Source: Paratinospora sagittata (lineage: Eukaryota > Streptophyta > Magnoliopsida > Ranunculales > Menispermaceae). From it: a DNA stretch of 64,000 bases. The stretch's first letter is position 1, and the number at the start of each line of letters is the position of its first letter. The stretch spans positions 21,379,956 to 21,443,955 of the forward strand of contig CM069593.1 in the NCBI GenBank assembly GCA_035771175.1. The letters run 5' to 3'. Shown here one piece after another: positions 45,733 through 55,765 of the stretch. The notes beneath the pieces were generated by a model that was not told the DNA's origin, did not search any database, and saw only the letters and a program-made list of their open reading frames with translations. The translations under genes were made by a program, and so were the position numbers.

Positions 45733-48359
45733 AATAAGGTTGAATTGTCATAAAAATTAATAAACTTTTCACATTCATCAATTTCGTCTACTAAATTCAC
45801 AAATTCAAGCCATATTACACCAAAAACTTTGACAGAAAATTGTCATAATATTTGGATAAATTATATAATTCAAAACAATTACGGTATACTTTAATATAAT
45901 GATAGGGTTCACAGTTGCAGGTTTGCTGGATTTGTGAAGATATTCACAATCTAAATGAAAAAAAGTACGGCTTGACAAGTACAACACATGATGAAATCAG
46001 TTTATGAACAGGTTGATCTCATGAAAAAATGAAGACTAAAAAGAAAACCCTAACCTTGGTTAGTATGGCTGTGAAGCAGCAGGTGTGATCACTTCAATAA
46101 ACTCTGAACATGGGAAACAGAAACAGAAAAATAATGAGAAAAACTAAGACAAAAGGAGGACAAACAAAATAAAAAAGGGAAGACATTATTAGACTATTAC
46201 TGAGCTGAAAGAATGTCTTTCTCTTGCATTGAATATGGAAAAGAAGACAAAAGGGAAGTCATCAACAAAAAGGGCAAAAAAATGAAGAAAAAAAAATTAC
46301 CTGTTATATTGGAAGGCCTCACCAATGACATGGTTGCAAACATCAGAAAACCTGCACAGTTGAAAGCGGTCATCATCAGGGCTTTTTGATGGTGGGTGAT
46401 AACTTCTCCTGTGGATTGTACGACAAACTATTGGTGACGGAAGGGAGGTTTTTTTATGTAAAAGCTTCAAATCATTTTCTGAGAAACTCTACTACTAAAT
46501 TCTCCTACATCCTTAAACTTCTACAAAATCGCTGAGGGTCCATCTGCCTGCCTTAATTACTGACTGGGCAATTTATGAGCAACTTACCTAGACCATGCCT
46601 GACAACACTTCTGCTATTACTTGTAAAATTATCACATGCAGTTAGCATAGATAGGGACAAACCTAGGCTCTATTGGGTTATTGTTACTTCAGTAACTGCG
46701 GTACATGTGAGAATACATATGTTACTAATGATGGTCCAGCTACTCTTTGGTGGGTATCGACATGCATGCCTTTTGATTGAGGTTTTGAACCTTTTTTTTT
46801 TTTTTTTTTTTTTAGCAGAAACAAGATATATATATATATATATATATTAATTAATAATAAAATGTGTACAGAGATGTTAGTAAGCACCAGGGGTGCTGAT
46901 CATTCCTGAGCCCAACCCATCTACACTATACAAAACTCCTAACTGGTCAACAGCATGTGACCACCACAACTATAGAAGTTAAAAACTATGACCTGAAAAC
47001 AATTAATTGCTCCAATGCAGAAACCAGCTAGAGAGTGAGAGACCATTATCCCGGGAGGACGCATGTACCCAAGAGCTTGCCATAAACCTGATATCATGCC
47101 AAAGGTGATCGCTATCCCTATAAGAACTATTAAAGACTCTATTGTTTCGTTCTAACCAGAGGGACCATAGAGTTGCAAACGAGGCAATTAAGCCAACCTC
47201 CTTTTCTAGCCTTAAAATGATAAGCCTTCGACGATGTTTTAGGGAGCGGCATATCTATTGCCCGAGAAAATAATCCACTTGTGCCATATCCTCTTAGCGA
47301 AATTGCAAGAAAAGAAAATGTGCTCCAGATATTCCACATCCTGCAGACAAAAGGGACAACAAACAATGTGGGGAGAAACAAGTATTGGGCGCACGTCTCT
47401 GTAACATATCAAAGGTATTAATTTTCTTGTTAGCCAGTAACCAACCAAATATCCTCACTTTAAATGGAGCCTGTACATGCCAGATATATGATGAAAGGGG
47501 AAAGAAAGGAAGAGAGAGAGAGAGTCAATGAGAGCTTCAAAAAAAGATTTACACGAGAATAAACCGGAGAGGTTAGGATGCCATACGAAACTGTCAGGGT
47601 TATTGGAAAATCTTAGGTGTTCAAATCTGTTCAAGAGGGGCAATCTCGCTTTGTTCCCTAGATGTTAAAGCCCTAGTGAAATGAAAATTCCATGATGGGA
47701 TAGATGAGGACGAAAGAGCCATGATGAGATTTTGAACTTCTAAGTGTTCAATCCTAGTTTGTTAAGCTCTTAAAGTTTACTCTAGGACTTGATTGTTGGA
47801 ATTGGAACCAAGTCAGAGTCCTTTGCTCTTAAAGGTGCATTCATCATTATTCTTTCTTTGGAATTCTGTATTTATGAATTAGGGCATGATTTGGTGTCAT
47901 TGACTTGATGGGCAGTTGAGGATCTGAAAGACACTGGACAGTTGAGTGTAAATGGGCATTAGCACCATCATATGACTCAATGGTCCAGATTGTCACCTGC
48001 GTGCATTGACTCTGTAGTATTGGCATTCCCTGAATTATGCAGTCGGAACAGTGATCCTTGTTTAAGCATCTCTTAATTATTATGTCTTTAGCCATGCTAT
48101 TGAATTGTGCCCGGTGCCTTGCTTTGCTGCTTCCTTACTGTAACAAATGGATATTCTTCCACTGCAGATCACATCAACCCTAACCTTTGCAGCTGCTTGT
48201 GCATCTGCGGGCATCACAGTTCTGATTGGCAACGATCTCAATGAATGTGCTCATAATCACTGCACAACTTTCGAAACTGCCACAGCAATGGCCTTCATTA
48301 GCTGGTTCGCTGTCTCTCCATCTTTTCTCTTGAACTTCTGGTCATTGGCATCTCGGTGA
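35051..48359 (+). CDS. CASP-like protein 5A family (DUF588), four-pass membrane protein
   Basis: Three exons (35051-35262, 45202-45334, 48168-48359) join in phase to 178 aa. The start is at [12 protein letters not shown], the conserved beginning of the family; an in-frame upstream ATG at 35030 and others further upstream give an extension unlike it. The tract [20 protein letters not shown] (27-44) is typical of the CASPL5A group. Four membrane segments are visible near 41-59, 70-95, 118-136 and 153-172, with a loop carrying Cys142 and Cys147. The family shares its fold with the Casparian-strip scaffold proteins of the plasma membrane; a specific role for CASPL5A is not established. Intron 1 is 9,939 bp and intron 2 is 2,833 bp, both packed with transposons, yet all splice sites and the reading frame are intact. 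Confidence 0.95.
36597..36790. repeat. Tandem repeat, 67-bp period, about 2.7 copies
   Basis: The word ggctgctatagacc (or agctgctgtagacc) occurs at 36597, 36664 and 36731, exactly 67 bases apart. Each is followed by agagagttgacaccc... and, in the first two copies, ...agtatcattagcgagct...aaaactagt. The third copy breaks off after gacacccaagaa. It lies in CASP-like intron 1. Confidence 0.85.
37221..38330 (+). mobile_element. Au-type SINE split by a LINE insertion
   Basis: The left piece, 37221-37256, reads ataaagggcattctcgatgc and then a diverged 'ggctcccac' region (aaacttctgac). The right piece, 38197-38330, resumes with ggactcctaccattgtaggg and continues in Au order (tctagggaag, cttgcctcc, gaaaggttgttg, tctgggtcacaatgga). 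The sequence between them is a 5'-truncated LINE, so the SINE was the older insertion. Confidence 0.6.
37257..38196 (+). mobile_element. 5'-truncated LINE (B) with poly(A) tail
   Basis: Plus-strand translations in two frames give the last part of an L1-type ORF2: [16 protein letters not shown]...[10 protein letters not shown] (the start of the zf-RVT region), then [34 protein letters not shown], and [11 protein letters not shown] before a stop. A (TA)n run (37602-37653) interrupts the zinc-binding part, and a frameshift lies near 37450. The element ends with a poly(A) tract at 38179-38196. A diverged duplication of about 11 bases (acttctgacat at 37246 on; actcctaccat at 38199 on; 8 of 11 matching) flanks it. 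Confidence 0.8.
38642..38984. mobile_element. hAT-like MITE, copy 2, 343 bp
   Basis: Ends ctatgttacc (left) and ctatgttacc on the minus strand (right) are identical inverted repeats, extending with minor changes to ctatgttacctggactc. Flanks tttttgtg (38634-38641) and ttcttgtg (38985-38992) match at 7 of 8 positions. The interior matches 25014-25348 closely. It lies in CASP-like intron 1. Confidence 0.82.
39438..39480. repeat. (CT)n microsatellite, about 42 bp
   Basis: An uninterrupted CT run, followed by four copies of caat. It lies in CASP-like intron 1. Confidence 0.9.
39640..39795 (+). mobile_element. Au-type SINE in CASP-like intron 1
   Basis: The order ccatcccgccaatgtggggt, cttggggaaacg, ...gagactatttccaag, tttgacctgtcacc, tggtcacacaacaacaac, tacgccaaggctcacctt fits an Au SINE lacking its first few bases. 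A short insertion (accacattgggtctattat) disturbs the middle. Ends are approximate. Confidence 0.6.
39897..40428. mobile_element. Harbinger/Tourist-like MITE, 532 bp
   Basis: Left end ggtagcatttggtaactcta and right end (minus strand) ggtagtgttttgtaactcta are inverted repeats matching at 17 of 20 positions. They are flanked by tta at 39894-39896 and 40429-40431. No coding capacity. This is the form of a PIF/Harbinger-derived MITE. Confidence 0.75.
40668..40871 (-). mobile_element. tRNA-derived SINE (not Au-type)
   Basis: On the minus strand it starts near ggagttggtgcagttggtaa, an A-box-like word, then has aaaggttctaggtt, a B-box-like word, and ends in an A-rich tail (tctaaaaaaagag). The word cattctttcttt occurs on both sides (40656-40667 and 40872-40883), a 12-bp target duplication. 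The tRNA of origin is not identified. Confidence 0.6.
41283..41500 (-). mobile_element. LINE ORF2 3' fragment (F)
   Basis: The minus-strand translation has [20 protein letters not shown], then REDCEVWET and [11 protein letters not shown], the C-terminal block of plant L1-type ORF2. It carries no reverse transcriptase and its borders are unclear. It is separate from the better-bounded element at 41836-42994. Confidence 0.65.
41836..42994 (-). mobile_element. 5'-truncated LINE (C), 1,159 bp, perfect 17-bp target duplication
   Basis: The word acttgtgtcacatttgt is repeated without change at 41819-41835 and 42995-43011. A T run at 41837-41850 is the poly(A) tail of a minus-strand element. The translation shows the zf-RVT region ([56 protein letters not shown]) and, after a frameshift, [20 protein letters not shown] long (GA)n run sits near its upstream part. 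The perfect duplication implies a fairly young insertion in CASP-like intron 1. Confidence 0.88.
42677..42736. repeat. (GA)n microsatellite, about 58 bp, inside LINE C
   Basis: An almost pure GA run within the LINE copy. On the minus strand it reads as a long Ser-Leu stretch in one frame, which is not a protein feature. Confidence 0.9.
43291..44821. mobile_element. Solo LTR, 1,531 bp, in CASP-like intron 1
   Basis: The plus strand begins tgtttcacac and ends gcaactatca; the minus strand therefore begins tgatagttgc. Both ends obey TG...CA. Flanks atgcc (43286-43290 and 44822-44826) are identical. No primer-binding site, gag or pol follows. Inside is a 16-base perfect palindrome gggcgctgcagcgccc (44417-44432), followed by a partial repeat gtgctgcagcgccc near 44469. 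The family is not assigned. Confidence 0.8.
45677..45729. repeat. (TA)n microsatellite in CASP-like intron 2
   Basis: About 53 bases of uninterrupted TA. Confidence 0.9.
46792..47724 (-). mobile_element. 5'-truncated LINE (D) in CASP-like intron 2
   Basis: A T run at 46792-46814 marks the poly(A) end of a minus-strand element. The translation gives the zf-RVT region: [71 protein letters not shown], with frameshifts between parts. Its 3' tail (gcacccctggtgcttactaac) resembles that of LINE B (gcactcctggtgctcccaat), so they are likely one family. Candidate target duplication: tgaggttttgaac (46778 on) versus tgagattttgaac (47725 on), 12 of 13. Confidence 0.8.
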
Positions 48360-49850
48360 ATGCTTTTACAAAATTTTACTGTTTTTGGTGTGAACATTCC
48401 TGACTCTTTTAATCTGTTTATCTGCAAAAATTCAAGACTGAGTTATGTATATAACAAAAATCAGGCTGCTTAGCCCAAAGGGAGAAAAAGAAAACAAAAA
48501 TCAGGTCCAATATTTACAAGATTATAGAAAGCTTTGGGAGTCCAATACATTTTGTTGCAGGAAGGTATGTGGACCATATGGATGTTCTTTGCATTTTTTT
48601 GTTTTGTTGGCTTTAACCGTGATATTATCAAACGTGATCAAAACAGAAGAGTGAATCAGTTAAAAATGATGAAAATTTTCTGATACAATTTTCTGTTGGA
48701 TTCCTGGAAATAGAACTAACTTCATAGTTTCTTTCTTCTTCATCTTCTTTATATAATATGTCAAATTTTGCAAAGCTAACATGTTTTATTTATGCTTCAC
48801 GAGTTTCCTGAGATGTTGTGGTATATCCACCTTTACTACATAACTACACTTCATAAACGTATTTGTCAATTGCGTTATCTCCCATGTCCTGACCAAACGG
48901 AGGGTTTATTATGGCTTCAAATTTGCAATAAGAAAATAAACCATCTCTCATCTAATTGTGCCGAAATCTTTCCAAAGTCTTCCGGTCTTCATGATTACAC
49001 AAAATGTGGATTCATAGAGAGTTCAGGATAAATTTATTTTGCTACCTCCACTGTGCTGCTATTATACCTGATGGCATGTTAAAGAAGGCCAATTCATTTT
49101 CAGTGGTTTTGTTCAACGGAAACTTGGCCAAGTCGATACAGTAGAAATAATGTTTCATCATTTCAAATATAGTTCATGATCTACGAAAAATGTACAATCA
49201 AATAACGATCACAATAACATCCGTAGTCCCTTCACCTTATATCTTCGTGTCCCTAGCAGAACACAAGATAGGGCTTCCCATTGGCATTGAGAAGGGAGAA
49301 GGTTGCAGTGTTGCACTTCTATCTGCTCGACAGAAACACTGGCAAGCTTGCCATTCAAATTTTGAAACTCATCATGAGATTGAACTTCAGTCAGTCTTCA
49401 ACAGTAGTTGATGGATGATAATTCTTACAGACAGATCGAGGTGTCCTGCTTTTCAATTCAAGAGCTTCAATGCTTATATTCTGTAAAGTATTATAGGAAA
49501 GAATGTTGTAAGCAAATTGCCAAAGTTAATTCTCGAGCTCACTATCACGTACAGAGCAGCACAGAAGACTCCAAGCAATGCCATAGCAACATTGCTACTT
49601 CACTTTACAAGTTAGTCTGTGGTAGCATACAATGGAACTGACTGTTCGTGGGTCTTGCCAAAAAAATACAGATCCTCCCCAAAAAAAAATCGGCAAGATT
49701 GCTAATTCACGAGATACGGCTTGCACTCTTCTATGGCATGTGAAACAAAATGCTCCAAGAAGTCATACAATATATATATAAGGTGCAAAGGGGTCTTCAG
49801 TCTTAGGATGTTGTGTTACCTAGTGTCAGATCTGATTATAATCCAGCTCT
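48360..49850. other. Convergent stretch between CASP-like and the 130-aa coiled-coil gene
   Basis: The first few hundred bases should be 3' UTR of the CASP-like gene and the last part 3' UTR of the minus-strand gene. Several 60-90-codon open frames occur but none has a recognisable motif or splice context. Confidence 0.4.
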
Positions 49851-51572
49851 CTATAACAAGCTGCACTTCAACTTCTCGGTTTGGAATTCTTGCGTCAAGG
49901 ACTCCACCCGATCAAGCAGGCCAATGTTTTCCTGATGATAAGTTCAGAAGAGTAGTTTCAGCAGAAGCATCTAAAAAGTTCAAAACACATGCTGCAATAA
50001 ATTTACATTAATAATGGTAACTTGGCCAAGTTGGAAAACATGTTAGAATTTTTTGTGGTACAAGCTGAGTTGTATACCGTGCTGAATACTTTAATCCTAT
50101 TGCTTGCTTATGGATGAAATCGCAAAAAACAAATAAGAGATAAGAAGAAAGGTATGAAGAGGATGACATTAAACATTCACCTTCTGTATAATTGCCAATT
50201 TCTGGTTGATGCTAATAACTTCTTCCACTTTCTTGTCAAGAGCCTCTTTAACCTGTCAAAGAAAATCACATTTAATTGTTTTTTTAACAGATAAAATAAC
50301 AAGAAAGAAAAAAAAAAATCAATGTAAATGATCAATTTATAAATGGGAAACTTAAGCGAAACAGTTCCTTGGTCTATATTTTCCGATAAATCTGTTCAAC
50401 AGACTTGAGTTGTATACATGTGTGGTACACGTGCATTCCACAACATCTGTACAAGATGTTTGCGAGTTTTATACCGAAAAAGAAAGAAAGAAAAATCAAT
50501 GTAAAATGAAATAATCATGACCAAGTCATGATCTTAGGCCAGCCAACAAGTTTATGGTGACATGAATGCCAAATACAAGATGCATAAGACACAGGATTCG
50601 GTCTCTATGTAACCCTAGAAACGAGTAAATATCTTATATTTACACATACAAGAGACATTTCAGAGGTAGAGTGAGACAATAAGGAAAACCTGGAATTGTA
50701 ATATCTTATAAGAACACATCACAAATGGTTGCAATTTTCACTTACATAGAATTAGATCTAACAAGAACAGTTAATACTTAATCATTTATCCCATAATTTT
50801 CTGTTCCTTTGCACCAGAATACCTATTGAATTACTGATTTTTAAAGTACAAATAGATCCGAACTTCCATATAAATTGCTAACAACCTTTAATTCATTTAC
50901 TTTTAGATCTTATCCATGAATTTATACTCATCGAACAATAGAATTCCTACTTAGACGATTCTTGTAAAATGCAGCGGAGAGAGAGGGAACATTAACAACA
51001 TCGAAGATATCGAACAAATCCAGAAACTAAAGAACCAAGTAGCCAAACCAGATATCTATTACACAAAAAACCAATCTATAACGAATAAGTCACTAAATAT
51101 CAAAGAGAAAAACAAAACATAGCAAAAGAAAGCGGAATCAAAACCAAGAAACAAAAGGCGATAAAGACGCACATACAACATTATTTATACCTGAGCGAGC
51201 TCCTTGGCACACTCTCTAGCTCTCTCGACCTCCTCGTCGTATTTGAATCTCCACTCTGCCGATTCATCCATGGCTTCCTTATTAGTAAGATCGAATTGTC
51301 TTCTGCGAGAGCGAGACACAGATTGAATTATTGAAACGACACAACCAAGAGATAACATTGGAATCAAAGGAAGAAACGGAGAAAATCATCAAGAAGATTG
51401 AATAAATAAATGAATTAATGAATGGAAGAATTGAAAAGAAAAACCTGATTAAATCTCTATCTTCAGAGGAGAAATTGGAATCGATGGACCAAAGCCTCAA
51501 GTACACTCCTAACCCTAACAGCGTCACCAACACCAAACCTAACCATATCGGCCGTTTTGAGCTGTGTCTCAT
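49851..51572 (-). CDS. Small membrane-anchored coiled-coil protein, unknown function
   Basis: Four minus-strand exons (51445-51572, 51191-51302, 50181-50252, 49851-49931) join in phase to 130 aa. It starts MRHSSKRPIWLGLVLVTLLG; a single hydrophobic segment at about 9-27 is followed by RLWSIDSNFSSEDRDLIRRQ, then a charged helical region (KEAMDESAEWRFKYDEEVE...) likely to form a coiled coil to the C-terminus (ENIGLLDRVESLTQEF...EKLKCSLL). This layout recalls an uncharacterised conserved plant protein family; I know no function for it. If exon 3 were retained past its donor, translation would stop after three more codons, giving a shorter 107-aa form. The N-terminal segment could be a signal anchor. 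Confidence 0.8.
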
Positions 51573-53385
51573 CTCTGCGGACCTCTTTCTGGGATTCAGG
51601 AGGGAAAATCAAGAGATTGCTTGTGCAGTGCAGTAGCTGTTTCTACTTTCTAGCGAAGAAATTTGGGAAATTTACCCAAATAACACTATAGAAATACTAC
51701 TTCACAGAAATAGCATGTCTTTTGTAAAATTATTTAACCTTATAAAAAGTTCAAAATGCCCTTTCCACCTGCTTGTTTGGAATATAAAACTTGTTTTTAT
51801 AACAAAATCTCGATCTACAATACAATAATCGTACTTCTTTACATTAAAAAAAAGATAAATGAAGATGCGTTAAAGTTTCTTTAGTTTCGTCATTTGATTC
51901 ATTTTTTTACCGAAGTTATGACATTCAAATCTAAATCCCCTAAATACAATACTTAAACTTCAAAAACTTAATCTTAAACACAGTTAATAGTTGGTTTTCG
52001 AGTTATAGGTGCCCAGGTTCTAGTACATCAGTCCTAACACATAATACATTGTGGTAATATCAAAACTGATTAATCCTAAGTCCTAACACATAATATATAT
52101 ATATAGTCATCATGTCATGAGGTTATAACTTAAAAAAGTTATAATTAGAAAAATTATTGTATAATTTTAAAAAATAATATAGTTTCAAAAAACTAGTATA
52201 GTTTTAAAAAATAATGTTAGAAATATGAAAAGTCATCTTAAAAGTCTAAAATTTTATATTCTCTTTAATGTCTTTCTCTCAATATAAATTTTATAAATAC
52301 ATTGTACTCCCAAGCTTACAAGACGTTGTAACTTTAAAGATTAAATTATTGTTCCAAACAACTTTAGATAAATATTTTATTTCATCTTAAACCTTTAATG
52401 TAATATATTTTTTTTGCAATTTATAGTTAATTATTACTATGTAGAGGTAAGTTTCTTTAAGGTGGGACCTACAAAAATTATAATTTATTATAATGTAAAA
52501 ATTATTCTTATTTATAACTGGCCCAAGTTGGAACCAGAATTTTTTATGATTATGTAGAGGTTATTTTTTTATAGAGTATCACTATAAAGAGGTTTTACTA
52601 TATATATATATAAGACTAATATATCGGTGATATTAAAATTGATACATCGATTATGTTTTTGTCGTAGAATATAAATATGATCAATACATCGGTAATGTTA
52701 AAATCAATATATCTGTCATATTTCTATTGCTAAATATGACTGATACATCAGTAGTACCATAGTTGATATATCGATCGAGCATCTGCAACTCGAAAACGAT
52801 TATTGTACGTTTGAAGTTTAATCATTGCGTTTAAGGGGTTTAACTTTAGATGTCGCTTTATATTTTTTGTTAAAAGCAAGTAAAATAACAAAATTAAAGA
52901 TATAATAAACATTAAAAGGATTTAAATTTTCGTTTTATTTTGGTGCGGATGCGCTTGAATTACCCTCGGATGCCATGAAAATACTTGCAAAATTTTTGTA
53001 GTTCCAAGATCATTTTTCATTTTTAAAGTGAAGTATGATTATAACCATTGTAGATTGAGATTTTATTAAAAAGAATGTTTAGAAATTAAAGGAAGTAGGT
53101 GGAAGGAAGTGGTGGATTAAAGATGGACCATTTGAAATTAAATAAGGGCATTTTGGACTTTCTAATGGGTAAAACATGTCATAGATATAATTTTACAGAA
53201 AATGTGCCATTCTTGTAAAATGATATTTCGAAGGTGTTATTTTGATAAATTTTCTAAGAAATTTTGTTTTTGAAGAAGATGAAAAATGAAATGACGTGAA
53301 TGACCCTGTATGGTGTTATTTTTTACTGACCAAGCAGTACCTATTACCTAACCCTCCCTCTTTGCCACGTGAGTCAAACTATGAA
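51573..53385. other. AT-rich intergenic stretch with repeat traces
   Basis: 51573-51660 is probable 5' UTR of the coiled-coil gene. Around 52440-52600 are words (ctatgtagaggt, atagagtatcactataaagaggttttact) seen in plant MITEs. 52615-52795 holds an imperfect repeat. No gene is seen. Confidence 0.4.
52615..52795. repeat. Three imperfect ~62-bp tandem units
   Basis: The words atatatcggtgatattaaaa, atacatcggtaatgttaaaa and atacatcagtagtaccatag begin successive units spaced about 62-65 bases apart, each followed by a second atcgat/atctgtcat-like word and tttttgtcgta/tttctattgcta-type text. Confidence 0.5.
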
Positions 53386-53441
53386 ACGAACCATCGTCTT
53401 TTTTTGGAAAGGAAAAGAGGGGGAATACCCAGCAAGAACAA

Positions 53442-53810
53442 TTAGTACACTACATCTCGAACTCTCCTAGGCCAAGTAACCCCAGTTGCATCTTCCCTCA
53501 AAATATTGAATAACCCACGGGGAGGGGAAGACATGATACACACACTCCCCGATTGAACTCCACTGAAACCCAATGATTCTACCCGGACCCATTCATCAAA
53601 ACCCAGCTTTTTACAGAGAAAATCTGCCTGAGATCCACTCACTTTGGGCTCTAACAGCCCCAATATGCCTGGTTTATGCATCTTAAGCAGGTCTTTCAGG
53701 GAACGGTGAAACTCCTTCGAAGCCGCCCCTTGACAATTCCATATCATAAAATCCATAAAAACAAGATAAAATAGGCTACCCATCCCTACCGAAGACCAAA
53801 AAATTGACAA
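53442..53810 (-). pseudogene. LINE ORF2 remnant: start of the APE-type endonuclease
   Basis: Starts just after ORF1. MDFMIWNCQGAASKEFHRSL is the first strand of the apurinic-type endonuclease (the WNCQG motif with its metal-binding Asn), followed by PGILGLLEPKVSGSQADFLC, including the E of the LLEPK motif, which is catalytic in this family. After VRVESLGFSG the frame departs from the family and ends with REDATGVTWPRRVRDVVY before a stop near the element's 3' end. The deletion point is inferred to be near residue 80 of the reading frame. No reverse transcriptase is present. Confidence 0.8.
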
Positions 53811-53818
53811 GCACTGCT

Positions 53819-55765
53819 TTAAGAGGAGAACCCTCCATCAACAATATCCATCCTCTCAAGCGAGTCATCCTTGTCCCTAGGAGCTTCGTTATGCACCCCC
53901 ACCAGATTAGCTTTTGTTCCACCAAGTTCCCGCCTACCAATAACAGGAACATGCCCAGAATCCACCACAATAGGAGGATCTTGATGATGTTCTGGTATCA
54001 AATTAGTTGTAGGATGAATACCCTCCATGTTCTCAACCTGATGCTGGGGATGAGAGACCACCGATCGAGAAATCAGCTGACCTCTATTGGACCCACGCAC
54101 CACAATATGTTCCTCCGCAGCGGCAGCTTGCTTGGACTGAGAAGAGATAGAAGTGATGTCACGAGTCAGTAAATTCTTCTTTATTCGAACCGCATTGGTC
54201 TCTACAGCCGCTTGAGTGCTTGGGCTATTATCCACTTCCTTAGTATTTATTTGCATATTGGGCCTTCTCCCTTTACTCTTGACATATTCATTAAGTGATA
54301 TCCCTGAGCCCATGTGCACACCAATATCCTTATCAAGATGCGGCCCATCTCGTTGATCACTATCAATATTTTCCTCAGAATTATCCTCAACCGCTAATGC
54401 CGCATACCGAGAAATATGTTGCTGAAAACTAGCATTTTGTTTAGCACCAATCAGTGGCATATCCCGAGGATCACGTCCAGCTCTCCCACTTTTTCCATTT
54501 TCAGTTTTGGTCATACCTCTACGAGATCTTCTAGAAGCCAACATCCATGGCCCATAACTTTCGGTTATTTCCTGATTCACAGGAGGCTCAGCCGACCTAG
54601 ATTGAACTCCGACCACATCTCTAACATCTTCGGCCAGCACTTCCGCCGGTCCACCGTGATGAGGCGTCTCTTGGCCCTCATTCTTTGGACACGCATCTTT
54701 CCGATGCCCATAACATCCACAATCAAAGCAAATTAAATGGATCCCCTCGTATTCAATCCGTCGAACCCGACGTCGCAAAGTGAATTTAGATAGAAGTGGC
54801 TTGGTTATATCTACCTCCACACATATACGCGCGAACTTCCCCCTAGAGACGGTGCTTGTTGCATCATCAATCTTCACCGGACGACCAATACGCACCCCTA
54901 CTTTCATGAGGAAGTCATAGTCATAGTATTCAATTGGGAGACAAGGGATTCGCACCCACACCAACAATCGATCCATGATCTCCTGCCCTGGGTCAAAATT
55001 AGGTTGCCATTGCCGCACTGTCAGATAATGATCAAAGATCATCCATGGGCCCTCAAATTTTGCATACTCATAATCCTCCTTGGAGGCAAACTTGACAAGA
55101 AAATAGTCTTGGTCAATAGCAACTAATTCAATAGGAGCCTTCGGACGCCATAAGGCCTTAATCTTACGTAACAGGAATGTAAATCCAATTGTTCTGCCCA
55201 ACAATTTGATAATAAGTGTCTGTCTCCATGGGCGACGTAAGCGCCTCTTCTCCTCCTTGGATATGTGAATGACTGGACACTCAGACTCGGACTCCTCATC
55301 CCCCATCTCTCCTTCATCATCTGAGGTCCAATCTTCGTCGGACGTCTCATCATCATCCATCCGTCCCGTATAGCCCAAAAGTTTGTCTCTAAATGTTGGC
55401 AAGGGGGCGAACATCCCATTCCCCTCAGCATTCTCCTTGCATGCCTGAGTCTCCTCCACCATATTTACGTCCGCCATCGACGACAAATCCGCTTCCACTT
55501 CATCCACATTCATCTTAACTTTTTTGTTACTTCGTTCAAGCAAATCAGTTTCCTGTTGAGAGCGACTTGGAGGTGTAACCATTGTGACTTGAAACGTCGT
55601 TTCCCTTGATCTACACTCAGCTGGCTCTGATCCACCAATACAATGCTCGATCTGTCGTTGACCGCCTTCAACAAACCCCCACGACAACACAACCAACCGT
55701 CCGATCAGATCAGATCTCGAAGCAGAATCAACGACGACAACGAAAACGGAATCCGATGAGATCAA
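53819..55765 (-). CDS. LINE ORF1: DUF4283 and zinc-knuckle RNA-binding protein
   Basis: An unbroken frame of 648 codons from the first ATG; a start at Met62 (55582) is also likely, because the first ~60 codons overlap the repeated leader. Order: acidic segment (about 136-165), DUF4283 domain (about 178-325) with LLGRTIGFTFLLRKIKALW and the typical FEGPWMIFDHYLTVRQW, then a CCHC zinc knuckle C346-x2-C349-x4-H354-x4-C359, then a long low-conservation tail. In plant L1-type LINEs this protein is the gag-like RNA-binding partner that packages the element's RNA. There is no premature stop, so it may still be translated. Confidence 0.9.
   Translation of the reverse strand: MISSDSVFVVVVDSASRSDLIGRLVVLSWGFVEGGQRQIEHCIGGSEPAECRSRETTFQVTMVTPPSRSQQETDLLERSNKKVKMNVDEVEADLSSMADVNMVEETQACKENAEGNGMFAPLPTFRDKLLGYTGRMDDDETSDEDWTSDDEGEMGDEESESECPVIHISKEEKRRLRRPWRQTLIIKLLGRTIGFTFLLRKIKALWRPKAPIELVAIDQDYFLVKFASKEDYEYAKFEGPWMIFDHYLTVRQWQPNFDPGQEIMDRLLVWVRIPCLPIEYYDYDFLMKVGVRIGRPVKIDDATSTVSRGKFARICVEVDITKPLLSKFTLRRRVRRIEYEGIHLICFDCGCYGHRKDACPKNEGQETPHHGGPAEVLAEDVRDVVGVQSRSAEPPVNQEITESYGPWMLASRRSRRGMTKTENGKSGRAGRDPRDMPLIGAKQNASFQQHISRYAALAVEDNSEENIDSDQRDGPHLDKDIGVHMGSGISLNEYVKSKGRRPNMQINTKEVDNSPSTQAAVETNAVRIKKNLLTRDITSISSQSKQAAAAEEHIVVRGSNRGQLISRSVVSHPQHQVENMEGIHPTTNLIPEHHQDPPIVVDSGHVPVIGRRELGGTKANLVGVHNEAPRDKDDSLERMDIVDGGFSS

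Noticed and set aside
50169..51572. Three-exon, 107-aa version of the coiled-coil gene
   Set aside because: A donor at AAG|GTGAAT and an acceptor before 49931 give a longer coiled coil ending EKLKCSLL, which fits a conserved plant protein better. The short form may exist by intron retention.
54416..54736. 106-codon plus-strand open frame
   Set aside because: It is antisense to LINE ORF1 and has no motif.
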